DNA of 64,000 nt from Halorubrum salipaludis (GTDB taxonomy: Archaea > Halobacteriota > Halobacteria > Halobacteriales > Haloferacaceae), in contig NZ_NSKC01000003.1 in the NCBI RefSeq assembly GCF_002286985.1, forward strand, positions 434,001-498,000. Reading direction: 5' to 3'. The notes beneath the pieces are model-generated. The model searched no databases, had not been told where the DNA came from, and worked only from the letters and a program-made list of their open reading frames with translations. Positions 26,076 through 34,704 of the stretch are shown one piece after another. Within the stretch, counting starts at the first letter, position 1, and every line of letters starts with the position of its first letter. The translations under genes and the position numbers were made by a program.

Positions 26076-26780
26076 TCACGATCGCCGGCGGGCGACGGCG
26101 ACCGCCGAGAGCGCGCCGACGGCGGCGAGCGCGCCGAGCAGGACGACGACGCCGAGCGAGGGGCCGTCGCCGCTCCCGGCGAGCTCCTCGACCGGTCCCG
26201 CCGAGGACGACTCGGCGCTCTCAGTGCCGGACGCCGCCCCCGATCCCGTGACGGTCAGGGTCCCGGCCCGGGACGCGGGCCGGAGCCGGTCTCCCTCGTT
26301 GTCGTCGACCTGCTGCGGGTCGACGGTCAGTTCGGCCTCGCCCGGCGCGTCGCCGGCAATCTCGACCGTCGCGAGGGTCACGTCCGTCGCGCCGGCGTCG
26401 ACGGTCGACCCCATGTCGGCCGCTTCGAGCACGACGGTTTCACCCGACTCGCCGATCTCCGGATCGGTCGTGAGATCGAACCGGTCCGGGTAGCTGGCGG
26501 ACTCGATGCGGGCCACGTCGGGGTCGTCGACGGTCAGTTCGAGGTTGTAGCCGGCGAGCCCGTCCGGCGCCGACGTGAGCACCACGTCGACGGTGGCCGT
26601 GTCGGACTGGGAGAGCTCCGCGTCGGTGACGCTCACCGCCGGGTCGTCGGGCTGGGCCGCCGCGAGGCTCGCCCCCGCGCCGAGGAGCGCGAGCGCCGCG
26701 AGCGCTACCGCGAGGGCCGCCACCGTCGGACGAGCTGGCGTTTCGAAGGCGTCGGAGCGCGTCTGGGTGCGTTTCGTCAT
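26076..26780 (-). CDS. Membrane-anchored cohesin-like domain protein
   Basis: 234 residues. A signal segment (about 20-42, VAALAVALAALALLGAGASLAAA) leads to one beta-sandwich domain (about 45-180) resembling cohesins: VSVTDAELSQSDTATVDVVLTSAPDGLAGYNLELT, then VARIESASYP and VTLATVEIAG. A Ser/Glu/Gly linker and a final helix (LGVVVLLGALAAVGALSAVAVARRR) would anchor it facing outward. The same domain precedes the dockerin of the neighbouring PhoX-type protein. The two genes lie on one strand, 123 nt apart. Binding between them is inferred. Confidence 0.75.
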   Translation of the reverse strand: MTKRTQTRSDAFETPARPTVAALAVALAALALLGAGASLAAAQPDDPAVSVTDAELSQSDTATVDVVLTSAPDGLAGYNLELTVDDPDVARIESASYPDRFDLTTDPEIGESGETVVLEAADMGSTVDAGATDVTLATVEIAGDAPGEAELTVDPQQVDDNEGDRLRPASRAGTLTVTGSGAASGTESAESSSAGPVEELAGSGDGPSLGVVVLLGALAAVGALSAVAVARRRS

Positions 26781-26903
26781 TGGCGTGTCTGGGTGGGTGT
26801 CTCGGGAGAGCGAAGCGGGGGCGGGTGTGGCGCAGGCCCGGATGTAGATCCGGGCCGAACCGGGCGGGAGACCTGACGGATCCGCGGGAGCGCGTCGGTC
26901 CGA

Positions 26904-29567
26904 CTAGTTGACCTCCGCGTAGAGGCTCACCACGTCGTCGAAGTCGAGCCGGTCGTTCTGGTTGAAGTCGAACGCCCGCGCGTTCGACGTGACGCTGTCG
27001 CTCTCGAGGTTCCGGAACAGGAGCTCCACGTCGGCGTAGTCGACCCGACCGTTGCCGTTGACGTCCTCGTAGTACCCGTCGCCGTCGGGGTCCGTCGGGG
27101 GATTGCCGCCGGATCCGATGTTCGCGGGTCCGGTGATCGCGAGCCCGGAGCGCGCCTCGACCTCGACGGGCTCGCCGTCGTCGTCGTCGAGCGCCCCCTC
27201 GGTGTCGATGTCGGTGACGCCCGCGCCCCGGCCCGTGAGCGTGACCGTCGCCAGCGTGAAGTCGGTGTCGGCCGGCTCCATCGCGTCGTCGATGTCGGCG
27301 AACCGGAACGAGGCCGTCTCGCCGTCACCGGAGATCGTCGGCGGCTCGGAGAGCCCGACCTCGTCGGGGTAGCTCGCGCTCGTGATGCCGACGACCTCGG
27401 GGTCGGCGACGCTCACGGTGAACTCGCCGCCCGCGAGGCCCTCGGGGACGTTCCGTGCGACGACCTCGGCCTCGACGGCGTTGCCCTGCCCGACCGCGAC
27501 GGAGCTGACGTCGAGGCGGACGTGCGGCTGGAACACGTAGAGCCCGTCGTTCGGATACGAGCGGGCGGGACCGCCGAACCCGTCCTCACAGCAGAGCACG
27601 CGCCCGTCGCGCATCGTGTACACGTTGTCGATGTTGCGGAGCGCGTCGTCGGCGTCCTCGGGCGTGTCGGTGAAGTCCGGCCCGGTGATCACGGGTTCGA
27701 GCGTCGAGACGTTGTAGTCCGGCTCCAGCTCGGCGCGGTAGACGACCCCGCCGTCGACGCGGTCCATCTGCACGTCGCCCTCGTCGTCGGCGAGCGCGTC
27801 GTTGAACTCGGAGATGCCGAAGTAGACGAAGTCGCCGGGCTCGGAGTCGTCCACGCTGTCGACCCCCTCGGCCTTGTTGAACTCGATCGAGGCGCCGATC
27901 TCCTTGGCCGCCGCGCGGGTCTCCACGAAGGGGACGCGCCGGAGCTCCTCGTCGACGCCGTCCGGGCCGTTCTCCTCGTACTGCGACGCCCACTCGACGA
28001 TCTCTTCGACGGTGACGTAGTTCTGGTTCCCGTTCTCGATGACCTCGAGGTCGGCCTCTTTGATCGCCTCACCGATCGCGACGTCCGTGCCGAGTTCGTC
28101 CTCGCTGTACTCGGTGTGCTCCGTGATGTACTCGATCTGGGTGACGTCGTCGTACTCGGCGATCCAGGACGCGACCTCGCCGTTGGTAGCGCTTCCGAGC
28201 GGGATCCACTCGACGTCGAGGGGCGTCTGTGCGGGGGAGTTCCGCTCGCCGGCGTCCTCGACGCTCGCGGCGTCGTTGGTGATCTTCGGGGCGAACAGCG
28301 TCCCCGCGACGTCGTCGGTGTCGTCGTACTCGTCGATCGGCTCGTCGGCGACGAACTTGTAGATGCCCTTGCTGTCGCCGTCCGAACAGCCGTAGACGGT
28401 TCGGCGGTCGCCCTGGATGTCCGGGGCCTCCCACGCGGCCCGGCCCATCACCCAGTACTTTATCGGCGTGGGCTCGTCCGCCGCCGGGTCGCGGATGTCG
28501 ACGTGGTAGCCGTAGCGGTACGGGTTCGGATAGACGTCGCCGATGGGGTCCGTGCTGCTCCCGTCTTCCCCGTCCGAGCGCTCCGCGCCGAGATAGTACG
28601 CGAGGAGCTCGATGCCACCGAGCGCCCAGCCGCCCTGCGGATACCACGACTCGGCGATATCGCCGTCGTCGGCGTAGGCGTTGATCGCGTCCGTGGCCTC
28701 GGTCGGATTCGGCCTGTTCCAGAAGTGTCTGGCTCCGAGGATCCCCTCGCCGCCGTCGGCTTCGAGAAGGTCGCTCGGCGTGTGCTTCAGGGAGACCGCC
28801 GGGTGTCCGTAGTCCTCCTCGGAGGAGATCATCGTCTCCCAGGGACTGAGGTCGCCGTAACAGTTGACCCGCGTCCCGCCGATGTCGCGGAAGGCCTCCG
28901 TGTTGGGGAGGTTGAGCGCCTCGTCAGACCCCGTGTCCGCACTCCACTCGCCGCTGTCGTCCTGGCTGATCGGAACCCGCGTGATGCAACCGGGGTACCC
29001 CTCCCAGTTGGTGAACAGATACCCCTCGGTCCCCTCGGCGTTCGTCGGAACGAACTGGTTGCAGTCCGGACTGGTGCCGAAGCCGCCACCGATCTCGTTG
29101 AGAGAGGTTCCGTCGGGCGTCTGGCAAACGCCCAGGCTCTCGCTGCCGTTCTGAATGGGTTCGCGTCCCTGGAACAGGATTTCGTAATCGCCGACCTCCG
29201 ACCGCACCTTCCGCTGTTTCTCCTCGGTGTCCGGAACGCCGACCTCCGGGAAGTCGTCGTTTCGGCCGTCGAACTCGAACTGGAACCCGCTGAAGTAGCC
29301 CACCGCGGCGCGCCCGAACTTTCCGGGATTGCTCTGGTCGGGGTGCTGGAGACTGTACAACAGCGACCCGTCCTCGAACACGAACGGGCCCGTCACCTCC
29401 GCGCCGAACGCCGTCGTCGAGAGTCGCTTCAGGTCCCCTTGGACGCTCGGTGCGCCCGGCGTGTCCGACTCCGGTACCTCCTCCGCACTCGCTACGCCCG
29501 CGACGCTGGCTCCCAGCGCGGCGGCGACTGACGCACGCATCAACCCTCGGCGGTTCATGTCCACCAT
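26904..29567 (-). CDS. Exported PhoX-type phosphatase with cohesin-like and dockerin domains
   Basis: 887 residues. The twin-arginine leader NRRGLMRASVAAALGASVAG targets Tat. About 60-645 is a PhoX (DUF839) phosphatase domain: CNQFVPTNAEG, VNCYGDLSPWETMISSEEDYGHP and YVFQPH are recognisable. About 650-785 is a cohesin-like sandwich (VPEGLAGGEFTVSVADPEVV). The last 70 residues are a dockerin-like pair of calcium loops, VNGNGRVDYADVELLF and FDFNQNDRLDFDDVVSLY. The enzyme would release phosphate outside the cell, possibly tethered through the dockerin. Start 29567 is used; 29558 is possible. An AT-rich promoter lies just upstream. Confidence 0.82.
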   Translation of the reverse strand: MVDMNRRGLMRASVAAALGASVAGVASAEEVPESDTPGAPSVQGDLKRLSTTAFGAEVTGPFVFEDGSLLYSLQHPDQSNPGKFGRAAVGYFSGFQFEFDGRNDDFPEVGVPDTEEKQRKVRSEVGDYEILFQGREPIQNGSESLGVCQTPDGTSLNEIGGGFGTSPDCNQFVPTNAEGTEGYLFTNWEGYPGCITRVPISQDDSGEWSADTGSDEALNLPNTEAFRDIGGTRVNCYGDLSPWETMISSEEDYGHPAVSLKHTPSDLLEADGGEGILGARHFWNRPNPTEATDAINAYADDGDIAESWYPQGGWALGGIELLAYYLGAERSDGEDGSSTDPIGDVYPNPYRYGYHVDIRDPAADEPTPIKYWVMGRAAWEAPDIQGDRRTVYGCSDGDSKGIYKFVADEPIDEYDDTDDVAGTLFAPKITNDAASVEDAGERNSPAQTPLDVEWIPLGSATNGEVASWIAEYDDVTQIEYITEHTEYSEDELGTDVAIGEAIKEADLEVIENGNQNYVTVEEIVEWASQYEENGPDGVDEELRRVPFVETRAAAKEIGASIEFNKAEGVDSVDDSEPGDFVYFGISEFNDALADDEGDVQMDRVDGGVVYRAELEPDYNVSTLEPVITGPDFTDTPEDADDALRNIDNVYTMRDGRVLCCEDGFGGPARSYPNDGLYVFQPHVRLDVSSVAVGQGNAVEAEVVARNVPEGLAGGEFTVSVADPEVVGITSASYPDEVGLSEPPTISGDGETASFRFADIDDAMEPADTDFTLATVTLTGRGAGVTDIDTEGALDDDDGEPVEVEARSGLAITGPANIGSGGNPPTDPDGDGYYEDVNGNGRVDYADVELLFRNLESDSVTSNARAFDFNQNDRLDFDDVVSLYAEVN

Positions 29568-29786
29568 GCGACTGCGAGTGTCGGCGAAGCCGGCATGAAG
29601 TTTTATAATTCTTATATTTATGGAGTAATTGTATCTTCCCACCGTAATGTTTCAATATACGTGTCGGTCGGTCTCTATTTCGGTATATACCCCACCGGAG
29701 CGCTCGGCCGTCCGCCGCCGAAGGGTCGGTCCCGGCCGAGACGACCGGCCGCCGGTGTTTATGAGGCGTCGGCGTCAGGGGTCACC
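29568..29786. promoter_or_regulatory. AT-rich divergent promoter region
   Basis: 219 nt, markedly AT-rich at 29597-29695 against a very GC-rich background. Reverse-strand AATTATAAAACTTC (29598-29611) serves the PhoX-type gene. Forward-strand GTGTTTATGAG at about 29755-29765 serves the cyclase. The AT-rich middle (with TTATATTTATGG and AATATACG) exceeds the needs of two TATA boxes and may bind a regulator. Confidence 0.55.
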
Positions 29787-30494
29787 GTGTTCCGCGATCT
29801 CTCGCGACCGATCGAGACGGGGATGCCGACGTATCCGGGCGACCCGGACGTGACGCTCGCGCCGGACGCGACCCACGAGGCGGACGGCTACGCGACGAGC
29901 GAGCTCCGGACCGGGACGCACGCGGGGACCCACGTCGACGCGCCGCGGCACACGCTCCCGGGGGGCGAGACGATCGACGGGGTCGACGCCGGGCGGTTCG
30001 CCTTCGACGCCCGCCTCGTCGACTGCCGGCCGCTGGAGCCGCGGGAGCCGATCGGGGCCGAGGCGTTGCCTGACCCGGACGCCGGCGACCCGGGTACCCC
30101 CGGCGCCACCGCCCTCGACCCCGCGGTCGACCTCCTCGTCCTCCGGACCGGCTGGGCGGCCCACTGGGGCACGGACCGGTACCGCGATCACCCGTACCTG
30201 ACCGCGGCGGCCGCGGAGCGGTGCCGGGAGCTGGGCGTCGGCGTCGGCCTCGACGCGCTCGGCCCGGACCCGACGCCGCCCGGCCCGGCGGCGACCGGAC
30301 CTGACGGCTCACGCGACGCGGAGCCCGACGGCACCCCCGCCCACGACGCCCTCCTCGGCGACTCGCTGCCGATCGTCGAGAACCTCTGTGGCCTCGAGGA
30401 CCTCCCTCCGCGGTTCCGGCTGTACGCCTTCCCGCTCCGGCTCCGCGACGGGGACGGGTCGCCGGTGCGGGCGGTCGCGGAGTGGGAGGGGTGA
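29787..30494 (+). CDS. Cyclase/kynurenine-formamidase-like metal hydrolase
   Basis: 235 residues from GTG 29787. The metal-binding motif of the family, HxGTHxDxPxH, is present as THAGTHVDAPRH near residue 50. A C-terminal NLCGLEDLPPRFRLYAFPLRL is also typical. Members hydrolyse formylkynurenine or act as polyketide-cyclase-like enzymes. A Pro/Gly/Asp insertion (about 160-190) is unusual. No kynurenine-pathway gene is nearby, so the substrate is open. Confidence 0.85.
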   Translation: MFRDLSRPIETGMPTYPGDPDVTLAPDATHEADGYATSELRTGTHAGTHVDAPRHTLPGGETIDGVDAGRFAFDARLVDCRPLEPREPIGAEALPDPDAGDPGTPGATALDPAVDLLVLRTGWAAHWGTDRYRDHPYLTAAAAERCRELGVGVGLDALGPDPTPPGPAATGPDGSRDAEPDGTPAHDALLGDSLPIVENLCGLEDLPPRFRLYAFPLRLRDGDGSPVRAVAEWEG

Positions 30495-30568
30495 GCGGGA
30501 GGCGCGCCACCGCGTCGGCGGTGGCTCGAGGGAGAGGGTACCGCCGCCCGCGGGCAAGACCAAACCCG

Positions 30569-30575
30569 TTTTAAG
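30569..30575 (+). promoter_or_regulatory. Promoter of the L44e operon
   Basis: GTTTTAAGC at 30568-30576 is the best TATA candidate before the ribosomal operon, leaving about a 10-nt leader to ATG 30611. Confidence 0.5.
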
Positions 30576-30610
30576 CGTCGGCGACGAACCGCGACTCAAG
30601 GTCGATATCC

Positions 30611-30892
30611 ATGGAGATGCCACGTCGTTTCAACACGTACTGTCCACACTGTGACTCCCACCAGGAGCACGAAGTGGAAAAGGTTCGATCGGGTCGGGCG
30701 ACCGGAATGAAACGCGACGCGCGCCAGCGACGCCGCGCGCTCGCGACGATCGGCAACGCCGGCGGGTACTCGAAGGTGCCCGGTGGCGACAAGCCGACCA
30801 AGAAGACCCACCTGAAGTACCGCTGCGGCGACTGCGGCAAGGCCCACATGCGCGAGGGCTGGCGCGCCGGCCGGCTCACGTTCCAGGAGTAA
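30611..30892 (+). CDS. rpl44e: Ribosomal protein L44e (eL42)
   Basis: 93 residues, starting [14 protein letters not shown] with a zinc-binding C-x2-C (YCPHC) and a second pair in [10 protein letters not shown]. The basic middle ([19 protein letters not shown]) contacts 23S rRNA near the E site. First gene of a conserved translation operon; S27e begins 3 nt after its stop. Confidence 0.96.
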   Translation: MEMPRRFNTYCPHCDSHQEHEVEKVRSGRATGMKRDARQRRRALATIGNAGGYSKVPGGDKPTKKTHLKYRCGDCGKAHMREGWRAGRLTFQE

Positions 30893-30894
30893 GC

Positions 30895-31068
30895 ATGGCG
30901 GGAAGCTTCCACCGCGTCGCCTGCGGCGACTGCGAGAACGAACAGGTCGTCTTCGGCAAAGCCTCCTCGACGGTGTCGTGCGCGGTCTGCGGCACGACCC
31001 TCGCGACCCCGACCGGCGGGGAGGCCGAGCTCCACGGCGAGATCGTCGAAACCGTTGAGGCGCGGTAA
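30895..31068 (+). CDS. rps27e: Ribosomal protein S27e (eS27)
   Basis: 57 residues: MAGSFHRVACGDCENEQVVF, then VSCAVCGTTLATPTGGEAEL. The two C-x2-C pairs (CGDC and CAVC) form the zinc ribbon of S27e. It is shorter than the usual size cut-off for gene calls but is placed exactly between L44e and aIF2alpha, as in other archaea. Confidence 0.95.
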   Translation: MAGSFHRVACGDCENEQVVFGKASSTVSCAVCGTTLATPTGGEAELHGEIVETVEAR

Positions 31069-31086
31069 CCGCCTCACCACCCCCGT

Positions 31087-31887
31087 ATGAAGTACAGCGG
31101 CTGGCCCGAACCCGGCGAGCTGGTGGTCGGCGACGTCGACGAGATCGCCGACTTCGGCGTGTTCGTCGACCTCGACGAGTACGAGGACAAGCGCGGCCTC
31201 TGTCACATCAGCGAGGTCGCCTCCGGCTGGATCAAGAACGTCCGCGACCACGTCCGCGAGGGACAGACGGTCGTCGCGAAGGTGCTCGACGTCGATGAGT
31301 CGTCGAACCAGATCGACCTCTCGATCAAAGACGTCAACGAACACCAGCGCAAGGACAAGATACAGGCCTGGAAGAACTCGCAGAAGGCCGACAACTGGAT
31401 GCTGATCGCGCTCGGCGAGGACGTCGACGACGACCGCTACACCGAGGTCGCAAACGCCCTCCTCGTCGAGTACGACTCCCTGTACGACGCCTTCGAGGCG
31501 GCCGCGATCAGCGGCGACGAGGCGCTCGAAGCCGTCGACATCGACGACGACGCGCTCGACGCGATCGTCGAGGCCGCCCGTGACAACGTCTCGGTCCCGT
31601 ACGTCGACGTGACCGGCTACGTCGACTTGGAGTCCGCGGCCCCCGACGGCGTCGACGACGTGAAGGAGGCGCTCGAAGCGGCCGAGGGCAACGGCGAGGT
31701 CCCGGACGGCGTCGACCTCGAGGTCGGCTACGTCGGCTCGCCCGAGTACCGGATCAAGGTCCGCGCGCCCGACTACAAGACGGCCGAGGACCAGCTCGAG
31801 GCCGCCGCGGCCCGCGCCCGCGAGGCCATCGAGACCGCCGGCGGCGCCGGCGAGTTCCACCGCGAGCGCCGCGAAGAGGACGAGTAG
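31087..31887 (+). CDS. eif2a: Translation initiation factor aIF2, alpha subunit
   Basis: 266 residues. The N-terminal S1 domain (about 1-85) has [34 protein letters not shown]-type text. A helical domain and an alpha-beta C-terminal domain (about 180-265, ending in an acidic tail) follow. It binds mRNA and stabilises initiator tRNA on aIF2gamma. Its position 18 nt after S27e shows operon membership. Confidence 0.96.
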   Translation: MKYSGWPEPGELVVGDVDEIADFGVFVDLDEYEDKRGLCHISEVASGWIKNVRDHVREGQTVVAKVLDVDESSNQIDLSIKDVNEHQRKDKIQAWKNSQKADNWMLIALGEDVDDDRYTEVANALLVEYDSLYDAFEAAAISGDEALEAVDIDDDALDAIVEAARDNVSVPYVDVTGYVDLESAAPDGVDDVKEALEAAEGNGEVPDGVDLEVGYVGSPEYRIKVRAPDYKTAEDQLEAAAARAREAIETAGGAGEFHRERREEDE

Positions 31888-31933
31888 CCGCCAGCGGTTC
31901 GTCCCCGACCCCCTCTCTCCTCCATCCCCAACC

Positions 31934-32116
31934 GTGAAATCCGACATCCGCGTCTGCGCGAACTGGGAGACCGCCCACGACCGCCCGGTGTACGCGCTCG
32001 GCGACCGCTGCCCGGAGTGCGACGGGCCGACCGAGAACAGCGCCCCGGCGCCGTTCAGCCCCGAGGACCCCTACGGGGAGTACCGGCGCCGGGCGCGACG
32101 GCGGGCGTCGGAGTAG
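31934..32116 (+). CDS. nop10: H/ACA RNP protein Nop10
   Basis: 60 residues from GTG 31934. Recognised by the C-terminal FSPEDPYGEYRRRAR motif and the zinc-ribbon half CPECDG. It supports pseudouridylation by the box H/ACA particle. Oddly, the first knuckle reads VCANWE with a tryptophan where a second cysteine usually stands, so only three of four zinc-ligand cysteines are present. Confidence 0.93.
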   Translation: MKSDIRVCANWETAHDRPVYALGDRCPECDGPTENSAPAPFSPEDPYGEYRRRARRRASE

Positions 32117-32226
32117 CGCGGTTCCCGGCGTCGCCGCCGTCCCCGCCGAGCGACCCGTTCGACGCCGAGCCGCGCGTAGCACCGGAATAGCCACCCTCTT
32201 GTGAGCCCCGCCCGGAGTACCCCGGT

Positions 32227-32979
32227 ATGGACGACATCGAGATCGACGAGGTCGCGACGCCGGAGCTCGACGACCCGGTGCTCATCGAGGGGCTGCCGGG
32301 CGTCGGCCACGTGGGGAAGCTGGCGGCGGAGCACCTGTTAGAGGAGTTCGACGGCGAGTTAGTCCGCCGCGTCTACACCACCGAGTTCCCGCCGCAGGTG
32401 AGTGTCGACGGCGACGGCGTCGCGGAGCTGACCTGCGCGGAGTTCCACGCGGTCGAGACCGACGGCGCCGATCTGCTGGTGTTGACCGGCGACCACCAGG
32501 CCGGCTCGAACAAGGGCCACTACACGCTCACCACGACGTTCCTCGACATCGCCGAGGAGTTCGGCGCGAGTCGGGCGTTCGCCCTCGGTGGCGTCCCGAC
32601 CGGCGAGCTCGTCGAGGAGTACACCGTGCTCGGCGCGGTCTCCGACGACGGCCTCATCGACGACCTGGAGGAGGTCGGCGTCGAGTTCCGACCCGACGAG
32701 CCCGCAGGCGGCATCGTCGGCGTCTCCGGGCTCGTGCTCGGGCTCGGCGGCCGCCGCGGCTTCGACGCCGCCTGCCTGATGGGCGAGACGAGCGGCTACC
32801 TCGTCGATCCGAAGAGCGCGCAGGCGGTACTGGAGGTGCTCGCGGACCGCCTCGAATTCGACGTCGACTACGAGAGCTTAGAGGACCGCGCCGAGGAGAT
32901 GGAGGAGGTCGTCGGCAAGATCCAGGAGATGCAGGACGGGCCGGCGGTGCCGGACGACGACCTGCGGTACATCGGCTGA
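32227..32979 (+). CDS. PAC2-family proteasome assembly chaperone homologue
   Basis: 250 residues, beginning with VLIEGLPGVGHVGKLAAEHLLEE, and with GVPTGELVEEYTVLGA and RGFDAACLMGETSGYLVDPKSAQAVLE. The fold is shared with eukaryotic PAC2 and archaeal PbaB. Such proteins help assemble the proteasome alpha ring. It closes the L44e-S27e-aIF2alpha-Nop10 string in many archaea. The C-terminal helix (about 215-250) is acidic. Confidence 0.92.
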   Translation: MDDIEIDEVATPELDDPVLIEGLPGVGHVGKLAAEHLLEEFDGELVRRVYTTEFPPQVSVDGDGVAELTCAEFHAVETDGADLLVLTGDHQAGSNKGHYTLTTTFLDIAEEFGASRAFALGGVPTGELVEEYTVLGAVSDDGLIDDLEEVGVEFRPDEPAGGIVGVSGLVLGLGGRRGFDAACLMGETSGYLVDPKSAQAVLEVLADRLEFDVDYESLEDRAEEMEEVVGKIQEMQDGPAVPDDDLRYIG

Positions 32980-33024
32980 CTCCGACGTACACAGTGTTGG
33001 CAGTCCTCCACCGGTTCCGGCAGG

Positions 33025-33031
33025 GATAAAC
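33025..33031 (+). promoter_or_regulatory. TATA box of the thiolase gene
   Basis: CAGGGATAAACC is 24-30 nt before ATG 33055. Confidence 0.55.
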
Positions 33032-33054
33032 CGGTCCCGGATTATCGTTCGTGT

Positions 33055-34221
33055 ATGACCGACGTACGCGTCGCCGGGGTCGGCCTCACGCGCTTCGGGA
33101 GCCACCCGGACCGGACCGGCCGCGACCTCTTCGCGACGGCCGCGCTGCGGGCGTTCGAGGACGCCGGCGTCCCGCGCGAGGACGTCGAGGAGCTGAACTA
33201 CGGCAACTTCATGGGTGCGCTCGCCGAGCACCAGGGCCACCAGGCCCCGCTCATGGCCGAGGCGGCCGGCGTGAACTGCCCGTCGACCCGCTACGAGGAG
33301 GCGTGCGCCTCGGCCGGTGTCGCGGTCCGCGAGGCGGTCCGGACCGTCCGCGCGGGCGACGCCGACGTGGCGCTGGCCGGCGGGATGGAGCGCATGACCA
33401 ACCTCCCGACCGACGAGGTGACCGAGGGGCTCGCCATCGCCGCCGACGACCTGTTCGAGGTGCGGGCCGGGGTGACGTTCCCCGGCGCGTACGCGCTGAT
33501 GGCCAACGCCTACTTCGACGCGTTCGGCGGGGGCCGCGAGGACCTCGCGCACGTCGCCGCGAAGAACCACGCGAACGCGGTCCCCAACGAGTACGCCCAG
33601 TACCGCAAGGAGGTGTCCGTCGAGGAGGCGCTGGACGCCCCGCCCGTCGCCGAGCCGCTCCACCTCTACGACGCCTGCCCGATCACCGACGGGGCCAGCG
33701 CGCTCGTGATCGTCTCCGAGGAGTACGCGGCCGAACACGACGTGGACGCCCCGGTCGCGGTGACGGGAACCGGGCAGGGGACCGACCGGATGGCGCTCGC
33801 GGACCGCGAGCATCTCGCGCGCACGCCCGCGGCCGACGACGCGGCCGACGCGGCCTACGCCGACGCCGGGGTCGGCCCGGACGACGTCGACGTGGCGGAG
33901 GTCCACGACTGCTTCACCGTCGCGGAGGTGCTCGCGACGGAGTCGCTCGGCTTCTTCGAGCCCGGCGAGGGGATCGCCGCCGCCCGAGACGGTGTCACGA
34001 CCGCCGACGGCGACCTCCCCGTGAATCTCTCCGGCGGCCTGAAGGCGAAGGGGCATCCGGTCGGCGCGACCGGCGGCTCGCAGATCGCGGAGCTCACCCG
34101 ACTGTTGCGCGGCGACCACCCCAACAGCGAGCACGTCGCCGACGCCGAGGTGGGGGTCGCCCACAACGCCGGCGGGACCGTGGCCAGCGCGGTCGTCCAC
34201 GTGCTGGAGGTGGCGGAATGA
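33055..34221 (+). CDS. Thiolase-like acetyl-CoA acyltransferase (SCP2-thiolase type)
   Basis: 388 residues. The nucleophile Cys lies in YEEACASAG, and the second block is EVHDCFTVAEV. The catalytic His is in GLKAKGHPVGATG. The last motif reads AHNAGGTV instead of the CxG of biosynthetic thiolases, as in SCP2-thiolases and the archaeal acetoacetyl-CoA thiolase that works with HMG-CoA synthase. The DUF35 partner gene overlaps it by 4 nt (ATGA). Together they probably form a thiolase/DUF35 complex; whether for mevalonate or fatty-acid breakdown is open. Confidence 0.9.
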   Translation: MTDVRVAGVGLTRFGSHPDRTGRDLFATAALRAFEDAGVPREDVEELNYGNFMGALAEHQGHQAPLMAEAAGVNCPSTRYEEACASAGVAVREAVRTVRAGDADVALAGGMERMTNLPTDEVTEGLAIAADDLFEVRAGVTFPGAYALMANAYFDAFGGGREDLAHVAAKNHANAVPNEYAQYRKEVSVEEALDAPPVAEPLHLYDACPITDGASALVIVSEEYAAEHDVDAPVAVTGTGQGTDRMALADREHLARTPAADDAADAAYADAGVGPDDVDVAEVHDCFTVAEVLATESLGFFEPGEGIAAARDGVTTADGDLPVNLSGGLKAKGHPVGATGGSQIAELTRLLRGDHPNSEHVADAEVGVAHNAGGTVASAVVHVLEVAE

Positions 34222-34631
34222 GCGACGACGCCCCGGCGCCCGCGAGCAACGGCGGCTACGACGAGTGGCTCGACGCGCTCGCGGACGGCGAGGGGTACGC
34301 CCTCGTCTGTCCGGACGGCCACGGGTCGCTCCCCCCGCGGCGGGTGTGTCCCGAGTGCGGATCCGCGTCGCTCTCGGCGGAGCCGCTCGCCGAGACCGGA
34401 ACGGTCGAGACGCACAGCGTCGTCCACGTCGCCGGGCCCCGGTTCGCCGACGACACCCCGTACGCGACCGCGATCGCCGACTTCGGGCCGGTCCGGCTCA
34501 CGGGCGTCCTGCGCGGGGTCGACCCCGAGACCGACGCCGTCGCGGTCGGCGACCGGGTGGCGGTCGGCCTCGAGGAGCGCGCCACCGACGGGGAGCCGCT
34601 CGTCGTCTTCCGGCCGGCCGGCGGGGAGTAG
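34218..34631 (+). CDS. DUF35 (zinc ribbon/OB-fold) partner of thiolase
   Basis: 137 residues. A zinc-ribbon region (about 25-55) has CPDGHGSLPPRRVCPECGS. An OB-fold follows (about 60-135; TVETHSVVHVAGPRFADDTPY, GDRVAVGLEE). In archaea DUF35 proteins bridge thiolase and HMG-CoA synthase. The start codon overlaps the thiolase stop, so the pair is translationally coupled. One metal position of the first knuckle is C-x2-x-H rather than C-x2-C. Confidence 0.9.
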   Translation: MSDDAPAPASNGGYDEWLDALADGEGYALVCPDGHGSLPPRRVCPECGSASLSAEPLAETGTVETHSVVHVAGPRFADDTPYATAIADFGPVRLTGVLRGVDPETDAVAVGDRVAVGLEERATDGEPLVVFRPAGGE

Positions 34632-34704
34632 TCGCGTCTCGTCGCTGGCGTCTCGTCCGAGACGGTCCAAACGGTTATGTCGGGGTCACGAGTATCCCGA
34701 GTCC

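Noticed and set aside
26076-29567. A cellulosome-like polysaccharide-degrading complex
   Set aside because: Neither gene has a glycoside hydrolase or carbohydrate-binding domain; only a phosphatase and one anchoring protein are present.
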